Source: Arthrobacter crystallopoietes (lineage in GTDB: Bacteria; Actinomycetota; Actinomycetes; Actinomycetales; Micrococcaceae). Taken from it: a stretch of 64,000 nucleotides of DNA. Position 1 is the first letter of the stretch. Each line of letters opens with the position of its first letter. A model generated the notes under the pieces. The model saw nothing but the letters and a program-made list of their open reading frames with translations, searched no databases and was not told the DNA's origin. The position numbers and the translations under genes were made by a program. The DNA is taken from contig NZ_CP018863.1 in assembly GCF_002849715.1 (NCBI RefSeq), positions 3,844,001 through 3,908,000 of the forward strand, read 5' to 3'. Below, piece after piece: positions 45,426 to 54,938 of this stretch.

Positions 45426-46898
45426 TCAGCGGGTGGGGAGGGGCTCACCGCCCTGCAGGCCGGCGTGGTGGTCGGCGACGATCATCCGCCGGGCGATGAT
45501 GGAGCCGATCAGCGAGGTCAGCGCGATGGCAAACAGCAGGATGGCGGGGCCCACCGAACTTCCGCCCGTCATGGTGAGGATCCAGGCCGCGAGCGCGGGC
45601 ATGAACCCGGCGATGATGCCGGAGATGTTCGCGGACAGGGCGATGGCCGAATAACGCAACCGGATCGGGAAGAGCTGGGTAAGCGTAGTTCCCACGGGTG
45701 CATACGGAATGGAGGCGAACCCCAGTCCCAGGATCATGGCCACCGTGATCGCCAGGGAGCTGCGCGTGTCCACCAGCCAGAAGATCGGGAAAGCAACGAC
45801 GACGGCGATCACGTAGCCGATCACCACCATTTTGGCCGGGGTGATCCGGTCTGCCACCTTGCCGGCGATCGTCATCGAGATGATCTGTGCGACGGCGCCC
45901 CAGGAGATGGCGGTAAGGATCACCGTGGGATCCAGCTCCAGGACTCTGCTGACGTAGCTGATCATGAACGTGGTGAGCAGGAAGAAGCCGGCGTTGCCGA
46001 ACAGATAGGTGCAGATGCCCACCACCAGACGGCCGGGGATGTGCCGGAAGATCTCGACCACTGGGATGGTCTTGTGCGCGGCCGACGCGGCGTCCGCGGC
46101 GGCACGGTAATCGGGAGTTTCGTCGACGGCCAGGCGCAGCCAGACACCGACCGCCACGAGCACGATCGAGATCAGGTAGGGGATCCGCCAGCCCCACTCG
46201 AGGAACTGGTCCCCGGTCCAAGCCACGACGCCGGCAACAATCAGGCTGGACAGCAGTGTGCCGGTGGGGGAGCCGAGCTGGACCACGGCGCCGTAGAACC
46301 CCCGCTTCTCTGGTGGAGCCGACTCGACGGCCATCAGGGTGGCCCCGCCCCACTCGCCGCCGGTTGCCAGTCCCTGGACGAAACGCAGGGCGGCCAGCAG
46401 GATCGGGGCCACGATGCCCGCCGTCTCGAAGGTCGGCAGCACGCCGATGAGGGCGGATGCGACGCCCATGACCACGATCGTAATGACGAGGATGCCCTTG
46501 CGGCCCAGCCGGTCGCCGAAGTGGCCGAAGACCAGGGCCCCGAGCGGCCGGCCGATGAAGCCGACGCCGAAGGTCAGGAAGGCCTGAATGGTCCGCAACG
46601 CCGGATCGTCGCCGCCGAAGAACAGCGGGGCGAAGACGATCGCGGCGGTGGTACCGAACAGGAAGAAGTCGTACCACTCCAGGGAGGTCCCGACGTAGGA
46701 GCCCCAGAGTGCTCTGCGCGCTTTTCTGGGGTCGGTCTGGATGGGGGCCAGCGGTGCGGCGTCGTCGGTTTCTCCGGGAATATGGATGCGCCGGTGGTGC
46801 AGGTGGCCCGACCGCCCGGGATCGGAGGGAGGCGTTGTATTCAAGGTTCCGTCCTTTTCGTCGTCGTAACGGTCTTCGGCAGCGGTTGTGCCACTCAT
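45426..46898 (-). CDS. MFS transporter, metabolite:H+ symporter (MHS/ProP-ShiA-like) type
   Basis: 490 residues, about twelve membrane helices. ALWGSYVGTSLEWYDFFLFG starts helix 1 in MHS-family style, GDRLGRKGILVI is the loop 2-3 signature and GLATGGEWGGATLM follows. A 75-residue hydrophilic N-terminal tail rich in His/Asp precedes helix 1. Substrates in the family include organic acids, shikimate, proline and betaine; none can be chosen here. AAAGGAG lies 4-10 bases upstream of the ATG at 46898. Reading from 48065 would run through hrpB and is rejected. Confidence 0.9.
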   Translation of the reverse strand: MSGTTAAEDRYDDEKDGTLNTTPPSDPGRSGHLHHRRIHIPGETDDAAPLAPIQTDPRKARRALWGSYVGTSLEWYDFFLFGTTAAIVFAPLFFGGDDPALRTIQAFLTFGVGFIGRPLGALVFGHFGDRLGRKGILVITIVVMGVASALIGVLPTFETAGIVAPILLAALRFVQGLATGGEWGGATLMAVESAPPEKRGFYGAVVQLGSPTGTLLSSLIVAGVVAWTGDQFLEWGWRIPYLISIVLVAVGVWLRLAVDETPDYRAAADAASAAHKTIPVVEIFRHIPGRLVVGICTYLFGNAGFFLLTTFMISYVSRVLELDPTVILTAISWGAVAQIISMTIAGKVADRITPAKMVVIGYVIAVVVAFPIFWLVDTRSSLAITVAMILGLGFASIPYAPVGTTLTQLFPIRLRYSAIALSANISGIIAGFMPALAAWILTMTGGSSVGPAILLFAIALTSLIGSIIARRMIVADHHAGLQGGEPLPTR

Positions 46899-46965
46899 GA
46901 TGCTCCTTTGCTCTGGGTAACGGAAGAGCAGCACCGCTGCAACGGGACCAAGGCACAATGGAGGC

Positions 46966-49662
46966 GTGACTTCTGAGTACCTCTCCTTCGGCCCCGCAAA
47001 CAGCTCCGGCCCCTTCGACCTGGCCGCCATCGGCACCGGCCTGGTCTTTGCGGAGTCGCTGGGGGAGCTGGCAGAGGCCGTCAGCGCGGGAGGCCCGGCC
47101 GGATCCGCCGTGGTGCAGGCTCCTCCCGGTACCGGCAAGACCACCTTGGTGCCGCCGCTGCTGGCGAACCTGGCCTGGAACAGGGCTGGACATGGAGCGC
47201 GGGACAAAGGCGGCCTTCCCCGCGTTGTGGTCACCCAGCCGCGCCGCGTTGCCGCACGCTCGGCTGCCCGTCGTCTCGCCGCGCTGGACGGCACTCGGCT
47301 CGGCGACCGCGTCGGGTATACGGTCCGTGGTGAACGCCGGACCAGCCCTGCAACGCTGATCGAGTTCGTGACCCCGGGCATCCTGCTGCGCCGGCTGCTC
47401 GCGGATCCGGGGCTGGAAGGCACGGACGCGGTGATCCTGGACGAGGTCCACGAACGCGGGCTCGAGACGGACCTGCTGCTGGGTATGCTCGCCGAGGTCC
47501 GCGAACTGCGCGGCGATCTGACGTTCGTGGCCATGTCCGCTACCCTCGACGCCCCGCGGTTCGCCGCTTTGATCGGCAAGTACGACGGCGAGGGGCCGGC
47601 TAGGGTTGTCGACTGTCCTTCCGCGCTCCATCCCTTGGAAACGGTCTGGGCGCCGGCAGCGGTGGCGCGACTGGACGGACGCGGCGTCACCCGCGCCTTC
47701 CTGGACCACGTCGCCGATACGGCAGCGGCGTCGCACCAGAAAGCGCTCGCAGCCGACGCGGGGATCGATGCGCTGGTCTTCGTGCCTGGTGCCTGGGAAG
47801 TTTCCCTTGTCGCCTCGCGCATCCGGAACCGGCTACGCGACCGGGCAGCCGGGACCGAGGTATTGGAGCTGCACGGGCAGGCCGGACCGGCGGCCCAGGA
47901 CCGGGCTGTCTCCGGCCGGGAGCCAGGCGAACCGCCGCGGATCATCGTGTCCACGGCGCTCGCCGAATCCTCGCTGACGGTTCCGGGCGTCCGGCTAGTG
48001 ATCGACGCAGGCCTGTCCCGCGAACCACGGCGGGATGCCGCCCGGGGCATGTCCGGCCTGGTCACCGTGTCCTGTTCCCGCGCGTCCGCCGAGCAGCGAG
48101 CCGGCCGCGCCGCACGTCAGGGCCCCGGCAGGGTGGTGCGTTGTTACGACCAGAAGACTTTCGGGGCTGCGCCGGCCCACCGCACGCCCGAGATCATGGC
48201 AACGGACCTGGCCGGTGCGGCGCTGGTCCTGGCCTGCTGGGGCGCGCCCGGCGGCCAGGGGCTCGCCTTGCCGGACGATCCTCCCCGGAATGCGATGGAC
48301 GAGGCCGTCGAGGTGCTGCGCGATCTCGGCGCCGTGGAGCCCTCCGGACATGCCACCCAGCTGGGCCGGACCCTCGCGCGGATTCCGGCAGACCCAAGAT
48401 TGGGGCGCGCCTTGCTGGATGGCTCGGCTTTGCTGCGGGGCTCCGCTACAGGCAAACGAACTACCGCGGCGGAGAGCGTTGCCATGGTCTCCGGCGAACT
48501 GCGAGCGCCGGGCGCAGACCTGACCCGGCTGCTGTCCGCATTGCGCTCGGGGCAGGAACCGGCAGCCAGGCGCTGGGTAGAGGAGGTGCGGCGGCTGGAG
48601 GGCATCGTGCGCGAGGAGGTTTCCGGCGTCGTCCTCCCAGAAGAACTATCGGGGCCTGTGCCGGAGGGCGACGCCGTGGGATTCGTCGTCGCCTTGGCGT
48701 TCCCCGACCGCGTGGCCCGCCGCGTTCCGGGCGGCGGACCGGAACAGTATCTGCTGGCCTCCGGTACCCGGGCGGGCCTGCCCGCCGGCAGCCCGCTCAC
48801 CGGACACGAATGGCTGGCCGTCGCCGAGGTATCGCGGGCACAGGGGCGCGACGCGGCCGGAACCGGCGCCGTGATCCGATCGGCCGCACCGCTGGCGGCG
48901 GAGACCGCGGAGGCGGCAGCCCGGCACCTGCTGGCCGACACTGTGGACGCTTCCTTCGTAAACGGCAGGGTGGGGGCCCGGCGGCAACGCAGGCTCGGCG
49001 CGATTGTGCTGTCCTCAACTCCGATCCGGCCCCCGCTGGCCGAGGGGCGCGCCGCTGTGGTCCGCGCGCTGGGGCAGGACGGGCTGTCGGTCATCGGATG
49101 GTCGACGACGGCGGACGCCCTGCGCCGCCGGCTCGCCCTGCTGCACCGCGAACTGGGCGAACCCTGGCCGGACGTTTCCGAGGACGCGCTGCTCGCGCGG
49201 CTGGATGAGTGGCTGTCGCCGGAGATCGAAGCGCTGGCCGGCGGCACCCCGGCGAATGCGGTCAATCTGGCCGACCCCTTGCGGCGGCTGCTGCCCTGGC
49301 CGGAGGCGGCACGGCTCGGCGAACTGGCACCGGAGACGCTGGAAGTACCGAGCGGTTCGCGGGTGCGGATCGACTACCCCGAACCAGGGGACGGGGACGG
49401 CCGTCCGGTGGTGGCGGTCAAGCTGCAGGAGTGTTTCGGCTGGGCGCGGACGCCCCGGCTGGTGGATGAGCGGGTGCCCGTGTTGTTCCACTTGCTCTCG
49501 CCCGCCAAACGCCCCTTGGCTGTAACGGATGATCTTGCTTCCTTCTGGTCCGGACCCTACGCGCAGGTACGGGCGGAAATGCGCGGGCGCTATCCGAAGC
49601 ACCCCTGGCCCGAGGATCCCTGGACGGCGCGGGCGACGGCACGGGTCACGAGGAAAGCCTGA
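46966..49662 (+). CDS. hrpB: ATP-dependent helicase HrpB
   Basis: 898 residues. DExH-box helicase: Walker A APPGTGKTTLVPPLL (about 51-65), TQPRRVAARSAA, DEVHERGLETD (about 157), MSATLD, then STALAESSLTVPGV and EQRAGRAARQGPGR in the second RecA domain, and the HrpB-specific C-terminal domain ending in WAR.PRLVDERVPV and KHPWPEDPW. A bacterial RNA/DNA helicase of unclear physiological role. GTG start at 46966, with GGAGG only 1 base from it and CACAAT 6 bases upstream, so leaderless initiation is likely. It is divergent from the MHS transporter. Confidence 0.95.
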   Translation: MTSEYLSFGPANSSGPFDLAAIGTGLVFAESLGELAEAVSAGGPAGSAVVQAPPGTGKTTLVPPLLANLAWNRAGHGARDKGGLPRVVVTQPRRVAARSAARRLAALDGTRLGDRVGYTVRGERRTSPATLIEFVTPGILLRRLLADPGLEGTDAVILDEVHERGLETDLLLGMLAEVRELRGDLTFVAMSATLDAPRFAALIGKYDGEGPARVVDCPSALHPLETVWAPAAVARLDGRGVTRAFLDHVADTAAASHQKALAADAGIDALVFVPGAWEVSLVASRIRNRLRDRAAGTEVLELHGQAGPAAQDRAVSGREPGEPPRIIVSTALAESSLTVPGVRLVIDAGLSREPRRDAARGMSGLVTVSCSRASAEQRAGRAARQGPGRVVRCYDQKTFGAAPAHRTPEIMATDLAGAALVLACWGAPGGQGLALPDDPPRNAMDEAVEVLRDLGAVEPSGHATQLGRTLARIPADPRLGRALLDGSALLRGSATGKRTTAAESVAMVSGELRAPGADLTRLLSALRSGQEPAARRWVEEVRRLEGIVREEVSGVVLPEELSGPVPEGDAVGFVVALAFPDRVARRVPGGGPEQYLLASGTRAGLPAGSPLTGHEWLAVAEVSRAQGRDAAGTGAVIRSAAPLAAETAEAAARHLLADTVDASFVNGRVGARRQRRLGAIVLSSTPIRPPLAEGRAAVVRALGQDGLSVIGWSTTADALRRRLALLHRELGEPWPDVSEDALLARLDEWLSPEIEALAGGTPANAVNLADPLRRLLPWPEAARLGELAPETLEVPSGSRVRIDYPEPGDGDGRPVVAVKLQECFGWARTPRLVDERVPVLFHLLSPAKRPLAVTDDLASFWSGPYAQVRAEMRGRYPKHPWPEDPWTARATARVTRKA

Positions 49663-49687
49663 CCAGTACGGTACCCGCGCATATGGC

Positions 49688-50425
49688 TCAGCCCGAAGTG
49701 AGGACGCAGAACTCGTTGCCCTCCGAGTCGGCGAGGCATACCCACGGCACGTCGCCCTGGCCGACGTCGGCGTCAGTGGCGCCGAGAGCCCGCAGCCGGG
49801 CTACCTCTGCCGCCTGATCATCACCGAGGTACGGCATCAGGTCGAGATGGACACGGCCACACTCGGTCTTCAGGACGGGGGTGCGAAGGAACTCCAGATA
49901 CGGACCGACGCCCTTGGCCGAACGCAGCCTCGCATGATCCTCGGTCACCTCGTGCAGGGTCCAGTCCATCGCCTCGCTCCAGAACCGGGCCATGGCAGGC
50001 GGATCCGCGCAGTTGACCACCACTGCAGCAATCGGCCCGGTGTCCCGGTAAACCGATCGAGGCTCCAGCACGCGGAACAGGTTCCCCTCCGGGTCGGCTA
50101 GCGCAGTCCACGGCACATCACCCTGGCCCACATCGGAGGGCGTCGCGCCGAGCTCCTCCAGACGTGTGACCAGCTCCGTCTGATGGGCTGCCGAGGTGGT
50201 GGCGAGATCCAGGTGCGCGCGGTACTTCACGGTCTCAGGGTCCGGCACGGTGACCACATCGATGCAGACGGCGGCGGGGTCCGGCCAATCGAAGCCAACG
50301 GGTTCAACGTTGGTTACACCGGGTCCCTCACTGGACGCACCCCAGCCGAGGGCATCCGCCCAAAACTGACCGAGCGCTGAATCATTCCCGGCCTTGAAAT
50401 TCACTTGAACAAGTCGCAGTGCCAT
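49688..50425 (-). CDS. VOC family protein (two glyoxalase-like domains)
   Basis: 245 residues from the ATG at 50425. Two repeats of the Glyoxalase_6-like fold: VKYRAHLDLATTSAAHQTEL with VGQGDVPWTALADPEGNLF, then GRVHLDLMPYLGD with VGQGDVPWVCLADSEGNEF. The duplicated block (VGQGDVPW...LAD.EGN) shows an internal gene duplication. The HLDL His and the final Glu of EGN are the usual metal ligands. Substrate unknown. It is convergent with hrpB. Confidence 0.85.
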   Translation of the reverse strand: MALRLVQVNFKAGNDSALGQFWADALGWGASSEGPGVTNVEPVGFDWPDPAAVCIDVVTVPDPETVKYRAHLDLATTSAAHQTELVTRLEELGATPSDVGQGDVPWTALADPEGNLFRVLEPRSVYRDTGPIAAVVVNCADPPAMARFWSEAMDWTLHEVTEDHARLRSAKGVGPYLEFLRTPVLKTECGRVHLDLMPYLGDDQAAEVARLRALGATDADVGQGDVPWVCLADSEGNEFCVLTSG

Positions 50426-50563
50426 ACCGCCCGAGCCTATACGCAGGTCATGCCCGAGATAAAGAGGCGTACCCGGCTGTCCGTTGCCGGTGCCGCAAGG
50501 TGCTGGGACGATAGTGGCAGCAGAAAATCGGCGTGGCGCAGGAACCCAAGGCGGTGGCAGATC

Positions 50564-51154
50564 ATGGGCGGCATGACCTCCGGCGAGCATGAGCGCAGGC
50601 TGGCGCGCGCGGCCGAGCTGCGCGCCGCACGCACTTCCGGCGGACAGGCCCGCGACACGGACGCCGACGAGGAAGCCCGGCAAAAACGCAACAAGATCAG
50701 CGATGCGGCCAAGGCCGACTACCTCATCCGGGACGCGATGGCGCGCGGTGAATTCGACAATCTGGAGTATGCGGGAAAACCGATCCCGGGGCTGGGGGAG
50801 CGCTACGACCCGGACTGGTGGATCAAGGGCCTGATCCAGCGCGAAAACATCACCGGGCTGGGACCGGCCGCCATCATGCTGCGCACCGAGGACGCCGAGC
50901 TGGACCAGGTGCTGGACAAGCAGTACACGGAGAAACAGGTCCGCGACATCGTCGAGGACTTCAATACCCGCGTGATCGAAGCCCGGCGCCAGCTGCTGGG
51001 CGGACCGCCCGTCATTACCAAGACCAGGGATGTCGACGGCGAAGTGGCCCGTTGGCGCGAACGCAAGGCAGCCCGCGCGGCCGCTGCCCCGGCCAAGCCG
51101 GCACCGGAAATCAAGCGTCCCTGGTGGCGGCGGTTCTGGAGCAGCCGCCACTGA
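50564..51154 (+). CDS. DUF1992 domain protein (DnaJC28-like)
   Basis: 196 residues. The core RDAMARGEFDNLEYAGKPIP then DPDWWIKGLIQRENITGLGP is the DUF1992 signature (G.FD.L...GKP.P). The N-terminus is Arg/Ala-rich and the C-terminus ends in a basic, Trp-rich tail (RPWWRRFWSSRH). Function unknown; no J-domain here. The start may be the ATG at 50564 or the one at 50573. Confidence 0.85.
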   Translation: MGGMTSGEHERRLARAAELRAARTSGGQARDTDADEEARQKRNKISDAAKADYLIRDAMARGEFDNLEYAGKPIPGLGERYDPDWWIKGLIQRENITGLGPAAIMLRTEDAELDQVLDKQYTEKQVRDIVEDFNTRVIEARRQLLGGPPVITKTRDVDGEVARWRERKAARAAAAPAKPAPEIKRPWWRRFWSSRH

Positions 51155-51262
51155 CTCTGAAGCTACTTCTTGATGGTCTTACCTACATCAAGATCGACGA
51201 GGTCCTCGCCCCGAATTGCTGGTCCCTTTATGGGCTGACAAGAGCTACGCGCGGCCCAACGC

Positions 51263-51928
51263 CTAACGGTGCGCGGCCAGGAACGCCGCGGCGGGTTCCG
51301 CCAGGGAAGCGCCTACCTCGTCGGCGCTGCGCTTCACGCCCGCAACCTCGAAGGAATGGCCGCCGCCCTCCAGCCACTGCAGCACAGCGCGCGCACCGAT
51401 GCGGGAAACGACGTTCTCCAGGAGTTCAGGCGTGGCGAACGGATCGCGTGTCCCTTGCAGGAAGAGCATCGGCAGGGTCAGGCCATAGAGGTGTTCGTCG
51501 CGGAGCTTCTCTGGTTTGCCCGGCGGATGTAGCGGGTAGCCTAGGTAGACCAGTCCCGCCGCGGGCATACCTTCGGCGACGGCCATCGAGGCCATGCGCC
51601 CGCCGAAGGATTTGCCGGCCGCCCATAGCGGTTCGCCGTTCGATTCCGCGGCGGCAAAGTCCATGGCTGCCCGCCAGGCGGCGATTGCGGCCGGCGGGCG
51701 GTCCGGAAACTTCTTGCCTGCCTCCCGGTAGGGGAAGTTGAAGCGCAAGGTGGCTACGCCGTCGTCGTTCAATGCCCGGGTGAAGCCCTGCAGGAACGGA
51801 TGCTCCATGCCGGCACCCGCCCCGTGGGCCACGACCATGGTGGCCAACGGGTTATCGGGCCGGGCGTAGACGCCCGAGACCGGTGTCTCGCCGACGGAGA
51901 TGCTGACGGGGGATTCGGAGGTGGCCAT
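51263..51928 (-). CDS. Alpha/beta hydrolase (KANL3/Tex30-type, dienelactone hydrolase-like)
   Basis: 221 residues. VVAHGAGAGMEHPFLQGF gives the oxyanion region, AGKSFGGRMA the nucleophile Ser, LQGTRDPFATPE the acid and GGGHSFE the His of the catalytic triad. The family is often annotated as a predicted hydrolase without substrate. No signal peptide, so cytoplasmic. It is divergent from the EF-G-like gene. Confidence 0.87.
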   Translation of the reverse strand: MATSESPVSISVGETPVSGVYARPDNPLATMVVAHGAGAGMEHPFLQGFTRALNDDGVATLRFNFPYREAGKKFPDRPPAAIAAWRAAMDFAAAESNGEPLWAAGKSFGGRMASMAVAEGMPAAGLVYLGYPLHPPGKPEKLRDEHLYGLTLPMLFLQGTRDPFATPELLENVVSRIGARAVLQWLEGGGHSFEVAGVKRSADEVGASLAEPAAAFLAAHR

Positions 51929-52048
51929 GTATCCATCATGCTGGATGCGCCGCCCAACCCTTGCCGTTTCCGCTGCCGCGGGTGTCGAATCTAATCACAG
52001 GGAATGGGCACAGGCCGCTACGGCTAGGTGAGGGCTAGGGGAGATGTC

Positions 52049-54229
52049 ATGTCGGTAAAAGGCACTAACGGTCCGGGGAAGGGGTCCGGGCGGGCCGCGA
52101 CGGCGCTGCGGCGGGCGGACGGGACGACGCCGATGCACGCCGAGCGGCCGGAGGAGATCCGCAATGTCGCGCTGGTGGGGCATTCGGGGGCAGGGAAGAC
52201 GATGCTTACCGAGGCGCTGCTCGCTGCCACCGGAGCGATCGCCAGAATGGGTTCCATCGCCGACGGGACCACGGTTAGTGACTCGGACCCCGCGGAGATC
52301 CACCAGCAGCGGTCGGTGTCGCTGTCCGTGGTTCCGGTGGTTTTCAACGACGTAAAAGTGAACCTGCTCGACACGCCCGGCTATGCGGATTTCATCGGCG
52401 AACTGCGGGCCGGACTGCGCGCTGCGGATGCCGTGCTGTTCGTAGTGTCGGCCGTGGACGATATTGACGCCGCCACCATCGCGTTATGGAACGAGTGCCA
52501 AGAAGCCGCAATGCCGCGGGCGGTGGCGATCAGCCGGCTGGATCATCCCCGGGCCGATTACGCCCGGGCGCTCGCAGCTTCCCAGCAGGCCTTCGGCGAC
52601 GCCGTCCTGCCGCTCTACCTCCCGGTGGGGGCCGGCGGAACGTTCACGGGATTGCACGGGCTGCTCTCAAACACGGTGTCGGAATACCCGGCCGGGGAGC
52701 TGCAGCCTGCCCAACGTGCCGCGACCGAGGACGAACTGGCCGCGGCGGAATCCGCCTGGGGTGCGCTGATCGAGGGGATTATCGCCGAAAGCGAGGACGA
52801 GACGCTGATGGACCGGTATCTCGGTGGTGAGCAGATCGCCGAGGAAACCCTGGTCGCGGACCTGGAGACCGCCGTCGTCCGTGGTTCCTTCTTTCCGGTC
52901 ATTCCGACCTCCGCTGAAACGGGCGTGGGGACGGCCGAGCTGCTTCGGATGCTGGTCCAGGCTTTCCCTTCGCCGGTTGAGCGCGACCTGCCGGCGGTGA
53001 TGAATCTCTACGGAAAGCCGGCCCGGGCGCTGACCTGCGACCCTGCCGGTCCGCTCGCCGGCGAGGTGGTGCGGACCAGCAGTGATCCGTTTCTGGGCCG
53101 GGTCTGCCTGGTGCGTTTGTACTCCGGCACTTTACGCGAGGACACTGCTATCCACGTGAGCGGGCACGGGCTGGCCGAGCGAGGCCACCAGGACCATGAC
53201 AGCGACGAGCGGGTCACGCATCTGCATGCTCCGGTCGGGTCGGCCCTGCAGGCGGTGCCGTTCGCGGTGGCGGGGGATATCTGCGCGCTGACCAAGGTTG
53301 GCAATGCCGAAACCAGCGACACGATCTCGGCCAAGGACACGCCGTTGCTGATCGAACCGTGGTCCATGCCAGAGCCGCTGCTGCCGGTGGCGGTCGAGGC
53401 GGCGTCGCACGCTGATGAAGACGCCCTCGCCCGCAGCCTGGCGAAGGTGGCGTCGGGGGATCCGACGCTGCGGGTGGAGCGCAACGCCGAAACCGGCCAA
53501 CTGGTGCTGTGGTGCATGGGCGAGGCCCACGCGGACGTAGTGCTGTGGCGGCTGGCCGACCAGGGCGTCCAACTGCAGACGGTCAACGTGATCACACCGC
53601 TGCGGGAGACCTTCGCCGAGCCGGCCAAGGGGCATGGGCGGTACGTCAAGCAGTCCGGCGGCCACGGCCAGTTCGCCATCTGCGACATCGAAGTTGAACC
53701 CCTTAGCCGCGGGGCAGGGTTCGAATTTGTCGACAGGATCGTCGGGGGCGCGATCCCCGGGCAGTTCATCGGCTCGGTGGAGAAAGGCCTCAGGGCACAG
53801 CTGCTCAAGGGTGTTTCCGCAGGGTTCCCTGTTGTGGACATCCGCGTGACGCTGGTCGGAGGCAAGGCGCACAGCGTCGACTCCTCGGACGCCGCCTTCC
53901 AGTCCGCAGGGGCGCTGGCGCTGCGTGAGGCTGCGGCGGCGGCGCGCATCCAGCTGCTGGAACCGGTGTCCGCCGTGACCGTCATGGTGCCGGACGAATA
54001 TGTCGGCGCGGTGCTCAGCGATTTGTCTTCCCGCCGCGGCCGGGTGACGGGAACGACGTCGGTGGGCGGCGACCGTACGGAAATCAGCGCCGAAGTGCCG
54101 GACGAGGAATTACTGCGGTACGCCATCCAATTGCGCTCGCTGACTGCCGGCACCGGCAGCTTCCGGCGGGACTATCTGCGGCACGAGCCGGTGCCTTCCA
54201 ATGTCACGCCGGCAGCTGTAGGCGCCTAA
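52049..54229 (+). CDS. Elongation factor G-like protein (EF-G2 type)
   Basis: 726 residues. G1 GHSGAGKT (44-51), G3 DTPGYADFIGEL, but G4 is ISRLDHPRADY, with SRLD where canonical EF-G has NKxD, as seen in the EF-G2 subgroup. Domains II to V follow (QAVPFAVAGDICALTKVG, GEAHADVVLWRL, GHGQFAICDIEVEPL, VMVPDEYVGAVLSDLSSRRG). Unlike true EF-G the insert and switch regions are shortened. In mycobacteria such a protein is FusA2; it does not replace EF-G and its role is unclear. GGGGAGA lies 5 bases upstream of the ATG at 52049. Confidence 0.92.
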   Translation: MSVKGTNGPGKGSGRAATALRRADGTTPMHAERPEEIRNVALVGHSGAGKTMLTEALLAATGAIARMGSIADGTTVSDSDPAEIHQQRSVSLSVVPVVFNDVKVNLLDTPGYADFIGELRAGLRAADAVLFVVSAVDDIDAATIALWNECQEAAMPRAVAISRLDHPRADYARALAASQQAFGDAVLPLYLPVGAGGTFTGLHGLLSNTVSEYPAGELQPAQRAATEDELAAAESAWGALIEGIIAESEDETLMDRYLGGEQIAEETLVADLETAVVRGSFFPVIPTSAETGVGTAELLRMLVQAFPSPVERDLPAVMNLYGKPARALTCDPAGPLAGEVVRTSSDPFLGRVCLVRLYSGTLREDTAIHVSGHGLAERGHQDHDSDERVTHLHAPVGSALQAVPFAVAGDICALTKVGNAETSDTISAKDTPLLIEPWSMPEPLLPVAVEAASHADEDALARSLAKVASGDPTLRVERNAETGQLVLWCMGEAHADVVLWRLADQGVQLQTVNVITPLRETFAEPAKGHGRYVKQSGGHGQFAICDIEVEPLSRGAGFEFVDRIVGGAIPGQFIGSVEKGLRAQLLKGVSAGFPVVDIRVTLVGGKAHSVDSSDAAFQSAGALALREAAAAARIQLLEPVSAVTVMVPDEYVGAVLSDLSSRRGRVTGTTSVGGDRTEISAEVPDEELLRYAIQLRSLTAGTGSFRRDYLRHEPVPSNVTPAAVGA

Positions 54230-54234
54230 GACCC

Positions 54235-54855
54235 TTACTCGAACCGGGAGGGGTCGCCCATGCCGCGACGGACAACCTCGGCACCGCCGCCCGAGAAGTC
54301 GATCACGGTGGTCGGCTCGGCACCGCAGTCCCCGGAGTCCACCACGCCGTCGACAACGTGTTCCAGGTGCTCCTTGATCTCCCACCCCTGCGTCAGCGGC
54401 TCCTCTTGGCCGGGAAGCAGCAAAGTACTGGAGAGCAGCGGTTCGTTGAGCTCGGCCAGGATGGCATGGACCACTTTGTTGTTGGGAATGCGGACTCCCA
54501 CGGTCTTCTTCTTCGGGTGCAGCAGCCGGCGCGGAACTTCCTTTGTTGCCGGCAGGATGAAGGTATAGCTACCCGGCGTGACCGACTTGATGCTGCGGAA
54601 GACGTCATTGTCGATCAGGACGAATTGACCGAGCTGGGAAAAATCCTTGCAGACCAGAGTGAAGTGGTGCTTGTCATCGAGCTGTCGGATGGTGCGGATC
54701 CGCTCCAGCGCGTCCTTGTTGCCCAGTTGCGCACCCAGCGCATAACAGGAATCCGTGGGGTATGCGATGAGCCCGCCCGACTGCACCAGATCGACGATCT
54801 GCCCGACGGCACGCGGCTGGGGGTCCTCAGGATGAACATCAAAGTATCTCGCCAT
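54235..54855 (-). CDS. yciO: YciO/YrdC/Sua5-family protein (threonylcarbamoyladenylate synthase-like)
   Basis: 206 residues. GGLIAYPTDSCYALGAQLGN is the nucleotide/threonine pocket, IKSVTPGSYTFILPATKEVP and VGVRIPNNKVVHAIL follow as in YciO, while the KRxxxxxP positions of true TsaC differ (RQLDDKHHFTL). It therefore resembles the YciO branch more than TsaC. Role in tRNA t6A modification is not proven for YciO. It is convergent with the EF-G-like gene with 5 bases between. Confidence 0.9.
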   Translation of the reverse strand: MARYFDVHPEDPQPRAVGQIVDLVQSGGLIAYPTDSCYALGAQLGNKDALERIRTIRQLDDKHHFTLVCKDFSQLGQFVLIDNDVFRSIKSVTPGSYTFILPATKEVPRRLLHPKKKTVGVRIPNNKVVHAILAELNEPLLSSTLLLPGQEEPLTQGWEIKEHLEHVVDGVVDSGDCGAEPTTVIDFSGGGAEVVRRGMGDPSRFE

Positions 54856-54926
54856 GGAACGAGCTTACGGACCATGGCCGGAACATGCACCCGCCCGGAT
54901 TGGGTGACGGCCGCCGCGGTTATCGG

Positions 54927-54932
54927 TATGTT
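54927..54932 (+). promoter_or_regulatory. -10 box of the second PolDom gene (leaderless start)
   Basis: TATGTT followed by 6 bases and the ATG at 54939. No ribosome site is visible. Confidence 0.35.
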
Positions 54933-54938
54933 GTTCCC

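Noticed and set aside
46899..48065. Extension of the MHS transporter frame upstream to 48065
   Set aside because: It would run antisense through hrpB; the ATG at 46898 has a strong ribosome site and the family N-terminus.
48144..49265. 373-residue minus-strand open frame inside hrpB
   Set aside because: Ser/Arg/Ala-rich antisense frame without family character.
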